From positions 1 to 9,491 of the forward strand of contig CAIQHW010000161.1 of assembly GCA_903871715.1 (NCBI GenBank): DNA of 9,491 nt. The letters are read 5' to 3'. The first letter of the stretch is position 1; each line of letters opens with the position of its first letter. The translations under genes and the position numbers were made by a program. The DNA comes from an uncultured bacterium. Lineage in GTDB: Bacteria; Bacteroidota; Bacteroidia; Chitinophagales; CAIODY01. Shown here in pieces: positions 1-6,171 of this stretch. The notes under the pieces were generated by a model. That model did no database searches, was not told where the DNA came from, and saw nothing but the letters and a program-made list of their open reading frames with translations.

Positions 1-132
1 AATGGGATTGCTCCCACAGTAATTGGGATAAATCCCAAAACCTTTGGGATGAATCCCACGGGTCTTGGGTTCAATCCCAAAGCAAATGGGCTGAATCCCA
101 AAATGCTTGGGTTCAATCCCACACGAAATGGG
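1..132. repeat. 21-bp tandem repeat of palindromic units
   Basis: TGGG occurs at 3, 24, 45, 66, 87, 108 and 129, a strict 21-bp period. Each unit has the form TGGGNTNNATCCCA, so one arm can pair with the other. The AATCCC arm is nearly constant, while the bases after GGG vary. The array continues past the left edge of the window. The period is exactly seven codons, so the array may be coding. Confidence 0.85.
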
Positions 133-168
133 CTGACTAATAAAATAAAGAAATTGAAAAAGAAATGA
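1..168 (+). CDS. 3' end of a heptapeptide-repeat protein (partial)
   Basis: The plus strand is open in frame 1 from the first base to a TGA at 166-168, giving 55 residues. The start lies to the left of the window. The reading shows seven units of seven residues with the pattern G-(I/M/F/L)-N-P-(K/T)-x-x, for example GINPKT, GMNPTG, GFNPKA and GLNPKM. A lysine-rich tail, KIKKLKKK, follows. The residue after Gly is always hydrophobic (codons ATT, ATA, ATG, TTC, CTG), and Asn-Pro is nearly invariant, which fits selection on the protein. The caveat is that each DNA unit is palindromic, so the minus strand is also open with a GIxP-type repeat. That frame has no ATG between its upstream stop at 175-177 and the array, so plus is preferred. 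I do not recognise a named family or a function. Confidence 0.5.
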   Translation, partial: NGIAPTVIGINPKTFGMNPTGLGFNPKANGLNPKMLGFNPTRNGLTNKIKKLKKK

Positions 169-189
169 GCCGCTTTATCTTGAGCGGTT
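168..189 (-). terminator. weak hairpin after the repeat-protein stop
   Basis: AGCCGCT at 168-174 pairs with AGCGGTT at 183-189 (7 bp with one G-U pair and an 8-base loop). Read on the minus strand, the hairpin is followed by a T-rich but interrupted tract (CATTTCTTTTTC). Read on the plus strand, it is followed by A residues instead of T. It could mark the end of transcription for the gene on its left, but the stem is short and no canonical U-tract follows on the plus strand. It is listed as a weak candidate only. Confidence 0.25.
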
Positions 190-200
190 AAAAAATTAGC

Positions 201-250
201 TGTGCTGTGCTGTGCTGTGCTGTGCTGTGCTGCGCTGTGCTGCGCTGTGC
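201..250. repeat. pentanucleotide microsatellite, (TGTGC)10
   Basis: Ten uninterrupted 5-bp units are present. Eight are TGTGC, and two (231-235 and 241-245) are TGCGC. The tract lies 32 bp after the stop of the repeat-protein frame and belongs to no visible gene. Five-base units are prone to slipped-strand length change, so copy number may vary between strains. Confidence 0.9.
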
Positions 251-336
251 ATATAGTTAATTAATAGACTTGCAAAAATAGAAAATATAATGAAATGTCA
301 AAATTAATTTTATGAGGTGAATGTCTTTTTGCATTA

Positions 337-494
337 GGGATAGTAGCGGAAATCCTTTTTTGCTGTGAGATGCTTCACAATCGTTCAGCATGACAAGCAA
401 AACAGCAAAAAAGATTACTCACTGCATAATTATTTCTTTATGGCGTTCGTGAATCTCACTTCGTTCGATTTGCAGCGGATAGCCCGACCTTTTT
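337..494. repeat. composite palindromic repeat element (REP/MITE-like)
   Basis: This non-coding block is built from related and inverted pieces. A left motif GGGATAGTAGCGGAAATCC (337-355) resembles a right motif AGCGGATAGCCCGACC (474-489). Both contain AGCGGA and both run into CTTTTT. Inside is a 12-bp perfect inverted repeat, CTTTTTTGCTGT (355-366) with ACAGCAAAAAAG (402-413). It extends to about 15 bp if one bulged C is allowed. Its loop holds a second hairpin, ATGCT (370-374) with AGCAT (387-391). A further TCACTTCGTTCGATT-like piece lies at 455-470. From memory, 'GAGATnCTTCAC...TTCAG.ATGACAA' and 'GCAGCGGATAGCCCGACC' strings recur between genes in Bacteroidota genomes. That recollection was not checked. 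No transposase is present. Confidence 0.6.
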
Positions 495-517
495 ATTTTT
501 ACTAAAACAAAATCATT

Positions 518-557
518 AAAAAAAATAAAAAGGGAATGCTCTAAGAAAGACATTCCC
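518..557 (-). terminator. intrinsic terminator of the minus-strand gene block
   Basis: On the minus strand, GGGAATG pairs perfectly with CATTCCC (positions 557-551 with 538-532). Three further pairs (TCT with AGA) are possible across a bulged G. The stem is followed directly by TTTTTATTTTTTTT (531-518). It lies 36 bp after the stop of the last phosphoesterase gene and is the clearest transcription end in the window. Confidence 0.9.
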
Positions 558-593
558 AATAATTAATTGAAGTGATGAAAATGAAGGTAGTGT

Positions 594-2309
594 TTACCTT
601 ATCAAAACTATTTTCCCTGATTTATTTTCTCCGTTTTTATTTTTTAAAACATACCAGTAAGTCCCATTGCTTACATCGGTTTGGTTGAAATTTTTTCCAT
701 CCCACATCATTTGAAATTTGCCGCTGTTCAGGGTTTCATTATCCATTAAGCGGCGCACTAATTTTCCGTTGATAGCTATAATATCTAAAGTAACGGCATC
801 AGAATTTTTTAAAGTAAATTCAATTTTTGTTTGTTGCTGAAATGGATTCGGATACACCACTTCATCAGCATAATTGCTGTTCCAAATCATAGGTGAACCT
901 GTGTTCAATGAATCATAACAATTCACTGCATTGATAAAATAGGTAGCCACCACATCCCCATTGTGTCGGGTTGCAGTTTCCTGCGACGGACGATAAGCTT
1001 TTACATATTCTACCTTGGTGTAATTAGGTGTTACTGAAACCCTTAAATGACCAGTGTTTCCCAATATCAATCCTTGCAGATAACCATAAGGCGCAGCTGA
1101 ATTCGGATAATTAAAATTAGGCAAACTTGGTTGTGGCGTTTCCTGATAAATCATGCAATCCTTTTTCTGTTGCCCATAGAAATGATCATGCCCATGAAAG
1201 AAAATATTTACCCGATTTTCAGCAAATAAATCTTTCAATGGTTTATACCAACCTGAGCGATTGGTTGCCCAGCCTGGTGTTCCATCCAGATTGCTGCCAC
1301 CCCATTCATATTTATCGGCATACTCCACACCACCTCTTCCTTCACGGTCGCCACCAACTATCTGATGCGCAAAAATGTATTTGAATTTAGCGTTGCTGTT
1401 TTCTAATGTTTGTTTCAACCAGTCGTATTGCATTTTGCCCAAAGTCCAACGCCAACCTGTTAAAGAATCGGGCTTTGGCGATGTGTACCAATAAGGGTCA
1501 ATCACCACAAACAAAGCATTGCCCCATTGCCATGCATAAAAAGATTCACGAGCGCCTACGAATGGTGTGTTGCTGGTATCGCCAGTGTAAAATGAATTGG
1601 GAAATGGATTGGGGAAAAATCGTTTTCGTTGTTGTGCATCCCAAACTGCAATGTTGTTGGAAGTGCCGTTGTTGTACCAACCTTCTTCGCCTTCATGATT
1701 GCCCAAAGCAATAAACAAAGGCACCGAATGACAACTGATTTCATATTTATAGCGCAGCAAATTGCAGCGATATGGAATGGTATCAAATGGTACTACGTGT
1801 GAAGTGTTCAATAATTTATCTGTCATTAAAAAATCACCTAAGTCAATCATGAAATCAGGTTTGTCTTTTAATTGATTTTGCAAACAAACTCTGTACAAAG
1901 CAGTATCACTTGAAGCATCCATGTGTGGATCAGCCTGCACAATAAACACAAATGAATCTGTGGTTGGTCGTTGTGTATGAAAGGAATGTTCAGGTCGGGA
2001 ATTGAAACTGGTAGCACCAGGCTGGCGGTAATTTACTTTGTAAAAATATTGTGTATTGGGTTGCAATCCTGTCAATACAATTTCCGCAGTTGCACTATCT
2101 GCAAAGGTTTGCCAGTTGGTTTGATTGGTATATGTTCCGCTGCTTGTTCCATATTGCACTCTGATTTGTGCAGAGTCAGCAAACAGAATTTGTACTGTAA
2201 TGCCACTATTGGTTGGTCTGCCTAAAATTTCTGAACGCCATAATTGTTGAGCATTTAAAGTATTGTAGAAAAAGACGAATGCACTAGCAAACAAAAATAT
2301 TTTCTTCAT
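594..2309 (-). CDS. secreted FnIII-metallophosphoesterase with T9SS sorting domain (second copy)
   Basis: Predicted calcineurin-like (purple-acid-phosphatase-type) hydrolase of phosphate esters that uses a two-metal centre outside the inner membrane; the substrate is unknown. The protein has 571 residues from the ATG at 2309. Residues 1-20 form a signal peptide (MKKIFLFASAFVFF, cleavage after NA). Residues about 25-112 are the N-terminal fibronectin-III-like domain. The metal motifs are complete: D127-P-H129, G158-D159, GNHE 203-206, H315 and GHDH 373-376. The last ~80 residues, starting near 'VVYPNPF', form a FlgD-like sorting domain ('WDGKN...GTYWYVLK') ending in basic KIVLIR. An in-frame ATG at 2348 would add 13 polar residues before the signal peptide and would lie in the inverted repeat, so 2309 is preferred. 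It is a clear paralogue of the gene immediately upstream and is followed by the terminator at 518-557. Confidence 0.9.
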   Translation of the reverse strand: MKKIFLFASAFVFFYNTLNAQQLWRSEILGRPTNSGITVQILFADSAQIRVQYGTSSGTYTNQTNWQTFADSATAEIVLTGLQPNTQYFYKVNYRQPGATSFNSRPEHSFHTQRPTTDSFVFIVQADPHMDASSDTALYRVCLQNQLKDKPDFMIDLGDFLMTDKLLNTSHVVPFDTIPYRCNLLRYKYEISCHSVPLFIALGNHEGEEGWYNNGTSNNIAVWDAQQRKRFFPNPFPNSFYTGDTSNTPFVGARESFYAWQWGNALFVVIDPYWYTSPKPDSLTGWRWTLGKMQYDWLKQTLENSNAKFKYIFAHQIVGGDREGRGGVEYADKYEWGGSNLDGTPGWATNRSGWYKPLKDLFAENRVNIFFHGHDHFYGQQKKDCMIYQETPQPSLPNFNYPNSAAPYGYLQGLILGNTGHLRVSVTPNYTKVEYVKAYRPSQETATRHNGDVVATYFINAVNCYDSLNTGSPMIWNSNYADEVVYPNPFQQQTKIEFTLKNSDAVTLDIIAINGKLVRRLMDNETLNSGKFQMMWDGKNFNQTDVSNGTYWYVLKNKNGENKSGKIVLIR

Positions 2310-2330
2310 TTGATTAAAGGTACTTTTTGA

Positions 2331-2361
2331 GTTTTGGCGAACCTTCAAGGTTCGCCAAAAC
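2331..2361. repeat. perfect 15-bp inverted repeat between the phosphoesterase genes
   Basis: GTTTTGGCGAACCTT (2331-2345) and AAGGTTCGCCAAAAC (2347-2361) are exact reverse complements around one central base. As RNA this gives a stem of about 13 bp with a 5-base loop. It starts 2 bases after the stop codon of the upstream gene and ends 21 bases before the start of the next. No T-run follows on either strand, so it is not a standard intrinsic terminator. It may stabilise or process the operon mRNA, attenuate the last gene, bind a protein, or be a dispersed palindromic repeat. Confidence 0.85.
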
Positions 2362-2363
2362 TA

Positions 2364-4046
2364 TTAATGATTCAGAACTAATTTTTTCACCAACTTGTTT
2401 TCTGCGCCGTTGATGTTGACTAAATAAATTCCATTCGGAATATTAGCAGTATTGATTTTCATTCCTGAAAAACAATTATCACTTTCATAAATAATCCTTC
2501 CCAATAAATCAGTCAGTTGAATTGATTTTACTTTTTTATCGGAAGAAAAATTTATCGAGCAACTTGCGTTGGTTGGATTTGGATACAGCTGCACATTTTC
2601 ATTGGTAAGAACGTCATTAATTCCATTTGGAGTTGTGCAAGTTCCAATGGTTACACTAAAACCAATCTCTCGATTTTTATGAATACCTAAAGTGTCTTTT
2701 GGTAAATAGGCTTTCACATAATCCATTTTAACACACGAAGATGAAACCGTAAAACGCAGATGCCCAGTGCCATCCACCGTATCGGCAGTATAAGCACTAG
2801 CATTTGCCAACATGCCAATTTTATAAGTTGAATCGGCTGCCATTGGAGTTTCCACATAAGTTACACCATCCATGATTTCATGGGCAAACAAATGGTCGTG
2901 ACCTTGAATAAACATCGTTACGCCATTATCTACAAACAATTGATGAATTGGTTTTGCCCAACCCGGACGATAAGTTGGGAAAGTAAATTGTCCACCTGTT
3001 GTATTTTGATAACCGCCCCATTCATTGGTGGTTGCCATGGCAACACCTCCTCTTCCCTGACCTCTTAAATGATGTGCAAAAACGAATTTGAATTTAGCTG
3101 TGCTGTTTTCCAAAGTAGTTTTTAACCAAGAATATTGTGCTTGTCCCAAAGTCCAGTTCCAGCCTTGTGGCTTGGCTTTCAGCGAATCATGACATTCTGT
3201 TCTGTAAACATCTAACACTACAAATAATGCATCGCCCCAGGTCCAGGCATAATAATTTTCAGGGGTACCAATTCCAAAAGGCTCGTTAGTTGTATTGCCT
3301 GAGTAGAAACTATTTGGATAAGGATTTGGGTAATAATATTTGCGCCATTGTGTAGCCCAGTCACACAAATTATTTGGCGCATTAAAACTCTGGTAATAAT
3401 CATTTTCCCCTTCGTGATTTCCTAAGCAGATATAAAAAGGAATAGAATGACAAATGCTTCCCAAAAACGGTCGGTAATCACGATGTAAAGAATCTAAGCC
3501 GCCTGAGGTAATGGTAAATGGATAATGGTCATCACCAAAAATATCACCCAAAGTGAGCATGAAATCAGGTTTATCGGCGGCTTCATTTCCTAAAGTAACA
3601 TTGTACATATTTTTCACACCTTTCTTATCGTATAAATGTTCGTCGGCTTCAACAGTAAAAGTGAAAGTGTTACCAGGCGTACGTTGCGTATGAAAAGAAT
3701 ATTCAGGTGAAACAATATAACCTGCACTGCTGGTAATCAATCGATATTGAACCCGATAGAAATATTTTGTGTTTGGAGTTAAATTTCGCAAATCAATTTC
3801 ATCAGGAACATTCACAGAATTAGTGAATTGGATGGTTTGATGCGTATAAATTCCTGATGAAGTGCCATATTCAATATAATAAATCATCGACTGCTCAAAC
3901 ATTATACTGGCTGTAATGGAAGTATCTGTCGGTCTGCCCAGAATGATGTTTGGTGGTGTTTGCGCAAAAGTTGTTCGACTCAGTGCAATGCAAATAGCAA
4001 AGAATAAAATTAATTTCAGAGAAATTGATTGGAAGTGTTTTTTCAT
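2364..4046 (-). CDS. secreted FnIII-metallophosphoesterase with T9SS sorting domain (first copy)
   Basis: Predicted exported two-metal phosphoesterase of 560 residues; the substrate is unknown. Residues 1-28 form a signal peptide (cleavage after TTFA), and about 33-122 an FnIII-like domain as in purple acid phosphatases. The catalytic domain carries D135-E-H137, G167-D168, GNHE 209-212, the H325-H326 pair and GHDH 382-385, so all expected metal ligands are present. The last ~80 residues (from 'VQLYPNPTN' to KLVKKLVLNH) are a Por-type sorting domain with LTDLLGR and NGIYLV. The start is fixed by a TAATG overlap with the sensor gene upstream, which implies translational coupling. It shares many strings with the following gene (GTSSG-Y, YPNPYPNSFY vs FPNPFPNSFY, TLENS-AKFK), indicating tandem duplication, but the sorting domain differs. 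Confidence 0.92.
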   Translation of the reverse strand: MKKHFQSISLKLILFFAICIALSRTTFAQTPPNIILGRPTDTSITASIMFEQSMIYYIEYGTSSGIYTHQTIQFTNSVNVPDEIDLRNLTPNTKYFYRVQYRLITSSAGYIVSPEYSFHTQRTPGNTFTFTVEADEHLYDKKGVKNMYNVTLGNEAADKPDFMLTLGDIFGDDHYPFTITSGGLDSLHRDYRPFLGSICHSIPFYICLGNHEGENDYYQSFNAPNNLCDWATQWRKYYYPNPYPNSFYSGNTTNEPFGIGTPENYYAWTWGDALFVVLDVYRTECHDSLKAKPQGWNWTLGQAQYSWLKTTLENSTAKFKFVFAHHLRGQGRGGVAMATTNEWGGYQNTTGGQFTFPTYRPGWAKPIHQLFVDNGVTMFIQGHDHLFAHEIMDGVTYVETPMAADSTYKIGMLANASAYTADTVDGTGHLRFTVSSSCVKMDYVKAYLPKDTLGIHKNREIGFSVTIGTCTTPNGINDVLTNENVQLYPNPTNASCSINFSSDKKVKSIQLTDLLGRIIYESDNCFSGMKINTANIPNGIYLVNINGAENKLVKKLVLNH

Positions 4047-4573
4047 TATTCAGAATGATTACTGTTAAAATTTTCTTTTCGTTTTGGTTGATTATCTGGC
4101 CGGAAATAATCACGTATTTCTTTTACTAAATGCTCAAATTTTTCCAATTGCTCAGGTGTGCAAATAGTTTTTAATTCCCTTGCCTGCTGATATCTAAGCA
4201 TTTCCATTTGGTATTCGTTTGCTGAAATTTTCTGAGCTAATTCTTTCACCAGATTTTCATCAGTTGAAATATTGAACATGGCTTGATTCATGGAATCTTT
4301 TTCGTTTCGTATTGTTCTTGCCAATACTTTTTCTTTTTCAAAAAAATCATTTCGTAAGCTTTGGATTTGCTCCGCTTGTTGTTGGGTTAAATTCAATTCC
4401 TTTTTCAGAATACCTGAAACATCTTTATAGGCTTCCATTTTCGGAAACAATTCAGGTTCATGATGATGCTGATAGTAATCTTTCCAGAAAAAATAACCAA
4501 TTGAAATCATGTTGATGAACACCAACAAAACGACCAACTGAACCAGTATTTTCTTTTGTACAAAAATGTCCAT
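4046..4573 (-). CDS. Spy/CnrX-like periplasmic sensor or chaperone, membrane-anchored
   Basis: A 175-residue protein of the LTxxQ (Spy/CpxP/CnrX, 'periplasmic heavy metal sensor') type. Residues 8-30 are a single hydrophobic helix that probably anchors it, leaving the rest in the periplasm. A helical domain of about 45-155 follows, with LTQQQ at 62-66 and the degenerate second copy CTPEQL at 138-143. Possible metal ligands cluster right after the membrane segment: H36-H37-H38, E39, E41 and M46, with C138 and H148 later. CnrX binds Ni/Co through histidines in this kind of fold and releases a sigma factor via its anti-sigma partner. Position after a sigma gene and a small membrane protein suggests the same role here, though a general envelope-stress chaperone is also possible. 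The start lies 2 bp after the previous stop, and its own stop overlaps the next start. Confidence 0.75.
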   Translation of the reverse strand: MDIFVQKKILVQLVVLLVFINMISIGYFFWKDYYQHHHEPELFPKMEAYKDVSGILKKELNLTQQQAEQIQSLRNDFFEKEKVLARTIRNEKDSMNQAMFNISTDENLVKELAQKISANEYQMEMLRYQQARELKTICTPEQLEKFEHLVKEIRDYFRPDNQPKRKENFNSNHSE

Positions 4574-4575
4574 GA

Positions 4576-4884
4576 TTAATTGTTTGAAAGGTTTTCGTTA
4601 ATCAGAAATTCTTCCTCAATGGTTCGCAAATCTTGTGTATGACTTAATTGTGAACCCTTTTGTGAAGTAAAAGTTTTCAGCATCACAATAGCATTGATTG
4701 CCAGAACGATTATCGCTAATGTCAATACAATCGATTGAAATGAATTGCTCCTCGACACATTTTCATTCGCTTCAATTTTTTTCATCAACGACGATTGCCA
4801 ATCCTGATTTAATCCACCACTATGAAGTGTTTCAAATTCAGTCAACTGACGTTCAATTTCAATATTTAATTCCTGTCCTTTCAT
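4576..4884 (-). CDS. small single-span membrane protein, probable anti-sigma factor
   Basis: The protein has 102 residues with one transmembrane helix at about 49-69 (SIVLTLAIIVLAINAIVML). It has a ~48-residue acidic/polar N-terminal part and a ~30-residue acidic C-terminal tail. With the N-terminus in the cytoplasm this is the layout expected of a short CnrY-like anti-sigma factor. The N-terminal part would hold the sigma factor, and the C-terminal part would face the sensor in the periplasm. No HxxxCxxC zinc motif is present. The assignment rests on topology and on position between the ECF sigma gene (49 bp upstream) and the sensor gene (2 bp downstream). I recognise no sequence family, so function is inferred. 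Confidence 0.6.
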   Translation of the reverse strand: MKGQELNIEIERQLTEFETLHSGGLNQDWQSSLMKKIEANENVSRSNSFQSIVLTLAIIVLAINAIVMLKTFTSQKGSQLSHTQDLRTIEEEFLINENLSNN

Positions 4885-4933
4885 TTTGCTATTATACTTT
4901 GACGATTAATATTTTTCATTCTGGCGCTGCTGT

Positions 4934-5500
4934 TCAATTATTTTTCAAAATAATTTCTAACTCAGCACTAACATTTTTTTTGGCTCTGTAAATCAATGAT
5001 TCTACTGCAACCGTTGTGGTGTTCATTATCGCTGCGATTTCAGGATTGGAGTAACCTTCGATTTTACTCAAGGTAAATGCAACCCGTTGGTTATCGGGCA
5101 ACTGATTTAAAGCAGCTTCTATTGCTTTCCACTTTTCTTTTTGTTGTAAAGCCTTATCAGGCATGGTTTCAGAAGCAAACCAATTTGCAATTTCATCTAA
5201 ATGCAAAATTTTGCCGAGTGATGAAATTCGTTTTTTACGATTTCGTTTTTTGATTTCATCCAGACATTTTGTTATCGCAATTCTGTAAATCCAGGTAGAC
5301 AATTTTGAATCGCCCCGAAACTTTTTAACAGATTGATAAACCTCTATAAACACTTCCTGTGTCAGGTCTTCCGCTTCTTCTTTGTTCAATAAAAATTTGT
5401 AGCAGGTATTAAAAACTTGATTGGAATACAGATTTACCAATTCCGTAAAAGCAGCTTTATCAGCTGCCTTCAATCGAATTAATAAATCATTATCCTGCAT
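4934..5500 (-). CDS. ECF-type RNA polymerase sigma factor (sigma-70 family)
   Basis: The protein has 188 residues, the usual ECF size, with only regions 2 and 4. Region 2 spans about 18-90, with DLTQEVF at 45-51, STWIYRIA at 68-75 and a basic KKRNRKKR stretch at 84-91 that follows the -10-contacting region. Region 4 spans about 124-178, with LPDNQR at 134-139, a helix-turn-helix (GYSNPEIAAIMNTTTVAVESLI) and a YRAKK end at 171-175. It directs RNA polymerase to specific promoters and is expected to be held inactive by the downstream membrane protein until the periplasmic sensor fires. It begins 62 bp after the stop of the redoxin gene and ends with TGA. Its target promoters cannot be read from this window. 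Confidence 0.95.
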   Translation of the reverse strand: MQDNDLLIRLKAADKAAFTELVNLYSNQVFNTCYKFLLNKEEAEDLTQEVFIEVYQSVKKFRGDSKLSTWIYRIAITKCLDEIKKRNRKKRISSLGKILHLDEIANWFASETMPDKALQQKEKWKAIEAALNQLPDNQRVAFTLSKIEGYSNPEIAAIMNTTTVAVESLIYRAKKNVSAELEIILKNN

Positions 5501-5562
5501 CTGGTAAAAAAGGTTTTTACTAAGAGTGCAAAATAGAGTGAAAGTTTAATAAGAAAATAAAT

Positions 5563-6171
5563 TTATTTCCTATAAAAAATTGCACAACCGAATGATTGTG
5601 TTTCGGGCATTGTTACTGGTTTATTATTTAGTAAATCATCAACAGCATTAGCAATATATGGCTTAGCTAATTCAGGATGTTCGCCATTATCATCAATTGC
5701 GCCGCTATATTTAATTATCCATTTGTTGTTTTCTTTCCAAATCACAAAAGCATGTGGTGTATGCTCGGCTTTGAAATTTTTTCCAACAGATTGCATACAG
5801 TCGTATAAATAAGGAAAGTTGAAATTATCACTAGTTGCTTTCTGTTTCATTAGTTCAAAACTTTCTTCTTCATATACTAATGTATCCATTGAATTGATAG
5901 CAAGAAATGGAACTCCTTTCGCTATATACTTTGAATTCAAATCATTAAAACGTTTGGAATATAATTTTGCAAACGGACAATGATTGCATGTAAACACCAC
6001 GATAAATCCTTTTGCATCTGCAAAATCATGGAGCGAAACCATTTTACTATCTACATTTTTTAATGCAAAATCATGCACTACATTGCCAACTAATGTCGTT
6101 GGTTTCGATGGCTTGAAAGCCACAACAACAAAGAGAATTAAGGCGATGCAAATGGTTTGAAGTAATTTCAT
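5563..6171 (-). CDS. exported thioredoxin-fold protein (PRX-like/redoxin family)
   Basis: The protein has 202 residues with an N-terminal hydrophobic signal or anchor at about 5-18. A thioredoxin/AhpC-like fold follows, matching the PRX_like1 group as I know it. C62-N-H-C65-P is the redox motif, 'FPYLYD' lies at 119-124, TP at 138-139 is the cis-proline loop, and a conserved C-terminal GC lies at 195-196. The cis-Pro is followed by His (TPHAF), where Asp or Thr is more usual. It probably acts in the cell envelope in thiol-disulfide exchange or peroxide handling; the partner is unknown. No sorting domain is present, so it is not a T9SS cargo. The start codon directly follows the TAA of the upstream gene (TAAATG), consistent with coupled translation. 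Confidence 0.85.
   Translation of the reverse strand: MKLLQTICIALILFVVVAFKPSKPTTLVGNVVHDFALKNVDSKMVSLHDFADAKGFIVVFTCNHCPFAKLYSKRFNDLNSKYIAKGVPFLAINSMDTLVYEEESFELMKQKATSDNFNFPYLYDCMQSVGKNFKAEHTPHAFVIWKENNKWIIKYSGAIDDNGEHPELAKPYIANAVDDLLNNKPVTMPETQSFGCAIFYRK

Noticed and set aside
1..132. CRISPR array
   Set aside because: The period is only 21 bp, the units vary internally, and there are no unique spacers between constant repeats.
1127..1714. Plus-strand open frames antisense to the second phosphoesterase
   Set aside because: Cys/His-rich random-looking translations with no domain, inside a well-supported minus-strand gene.
2310..2348. Upstream in-frame ATG at 2348 for the second phosphoesterase
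   Set aside because: The extra 13 residues are polar, precede an excellent signal peptide at 2309, and are encoded largely by the palindrome.
5504..5520. GTAAAAA/TTTTTAC inverted repeat before the sigma start as terminator or operator
   Set aside because: The 7-bp arms are almost all A/T with a 3-base centre, likely by chance in A+T-rich DNA.
5501..5562. Promoter before the sigma gene
   Set aside because: TATTTTG at 5535-5529 (minus strand) is one base short of the Bacteroidota -7 consensus TAnnTTTG, and no TTG box lies at the right distance, so I do not call it.
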